Shown: positions 34,951 to 34,952 of the stretch, one piece after another | Layout: each line of letters starts with the position of its first letter | Position numbering within the stretch: position 1 is the first letter of the stretch | NCBI RefSeq assembly: GCF_030373265.1 | Contig: NZ_JAUCZC010000024.1 | Coordinates: 1 to 34,952, forward strand | DNA length: 34,952 bases | Reading direction: 5' to 3' | From: Blastomonas sp. | Lineage (GTDB): Bacteria > Pseudomonadota > Alphaproteobacteria > Sphingomonadales > Sphingomonadaceae | The notes under the pieces: generated by a model | What the model was told of the DNA's origin: nothing | Seen by the model: only the letters and a program-made list of their open reading frames with translations | The model's database searches: none | Position numbers and translations under genes: made by a program

Positions 34951-34952
34951 AT
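34879..34952. repeat. 12-bp tandem repeat (CATCATCGTCGT)n coding for poly-Asp
   Basis: Five perfect copies of CATCATCGTCGT (34890-34949) preceded by a 9-base shortened unit (34881-34889); the array continues past the window end. On the minus strand it reads GAC GAC GAT GAT, so length changes by whole units would keep the frame and change only the Asp count. Confidence 0.9.

Noticed and set aside
34879-34952. CRISPR-like array at the window end
   Set aside because: It is a simple 12-base tandem repeat without spacers, and reads as an Asp run in frame with a stop next to the following gene.

Overview
The window looks like a chromosomal segment of a sphingomonad (Sphingomonadales, Alphaproteobacteria). 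The reasons are the high GC content, three TonB-dependent receptors with the typical sphingomonad plug/barrel pattern, a giant autotransporter, many genes starting with TTG or GTG behind a clear GGAG/GGGAG site, and BCCT, DAACS and CHASE2-EAL genes common in this group. This placement is inference; no rRNA, tRNA, phage, insertion sequence or CRISPR array is visible.

Layout. Positions 1-6.8 kb (+) hold a very large autotransporter adhesin, a strong terminator hairpin, and a small lower-GC gene with a possible winged-helix end. Two further hairpins close this block and the next one. From 6.8 to 19.4 kb lies what I think is the most interesting locus. A TonB-dependent receptor and a six-helix membrane protein lie on the minus strand. 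Divergently, on the plus strand, lie a second TonB-dependent receptor, an MFS transporter, an FAD-linked oxidase, an exported nitrilase-fold protein that seems to have lost its catalytic Cys and Lys, a methyltransferase with a long N-terminal extension, a small helical protein and a 241-residue protein of unknown function. The last six genes are tightly packed (overlaps of 1-4 bases or short gaps), except for one palindromic repeat element. Both receptor promoters carry the same palindrome, ATTTGTCC(A/G)GACAA, so the whole locus is probably one regulon for uptake and conversion of an unknown small molecule.

From 19.4 to 24.7 kb (-): a GNAT-like protein, a 762-residue protein of unknown function with two C-terminal membrane helices in a CorA-like layout, and a BCCT osmolyte transporter with a long cytosolic tail. 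From 24.8 to 29.1 kb (-): a siderophore operon with receptor, a small membrane protein that reads like a DUF3325-DUF3649 fusion, and a PepSY-TM inner-membrane protein; a possible Fur site lies upstream.

From 29.3 to 31.0 kb (+): a two-gene operon of a diacylglycerol-kinase-family lipid kinase and an inositol-monophosphatase-family enzyme. From 31.0 kb to the end (-): an acidic amino acid/dicarboxylate symporter, a CHASE2-degenerate GGDEF-EAL phosphodiesterase, and the 3' end of a gene whose product ends in a long poly-Asp run and an Arg/Gly tail, encoded by a 12-base tandem repeat that runs off the window. No stretch without a gene exceeds about 220 bases.
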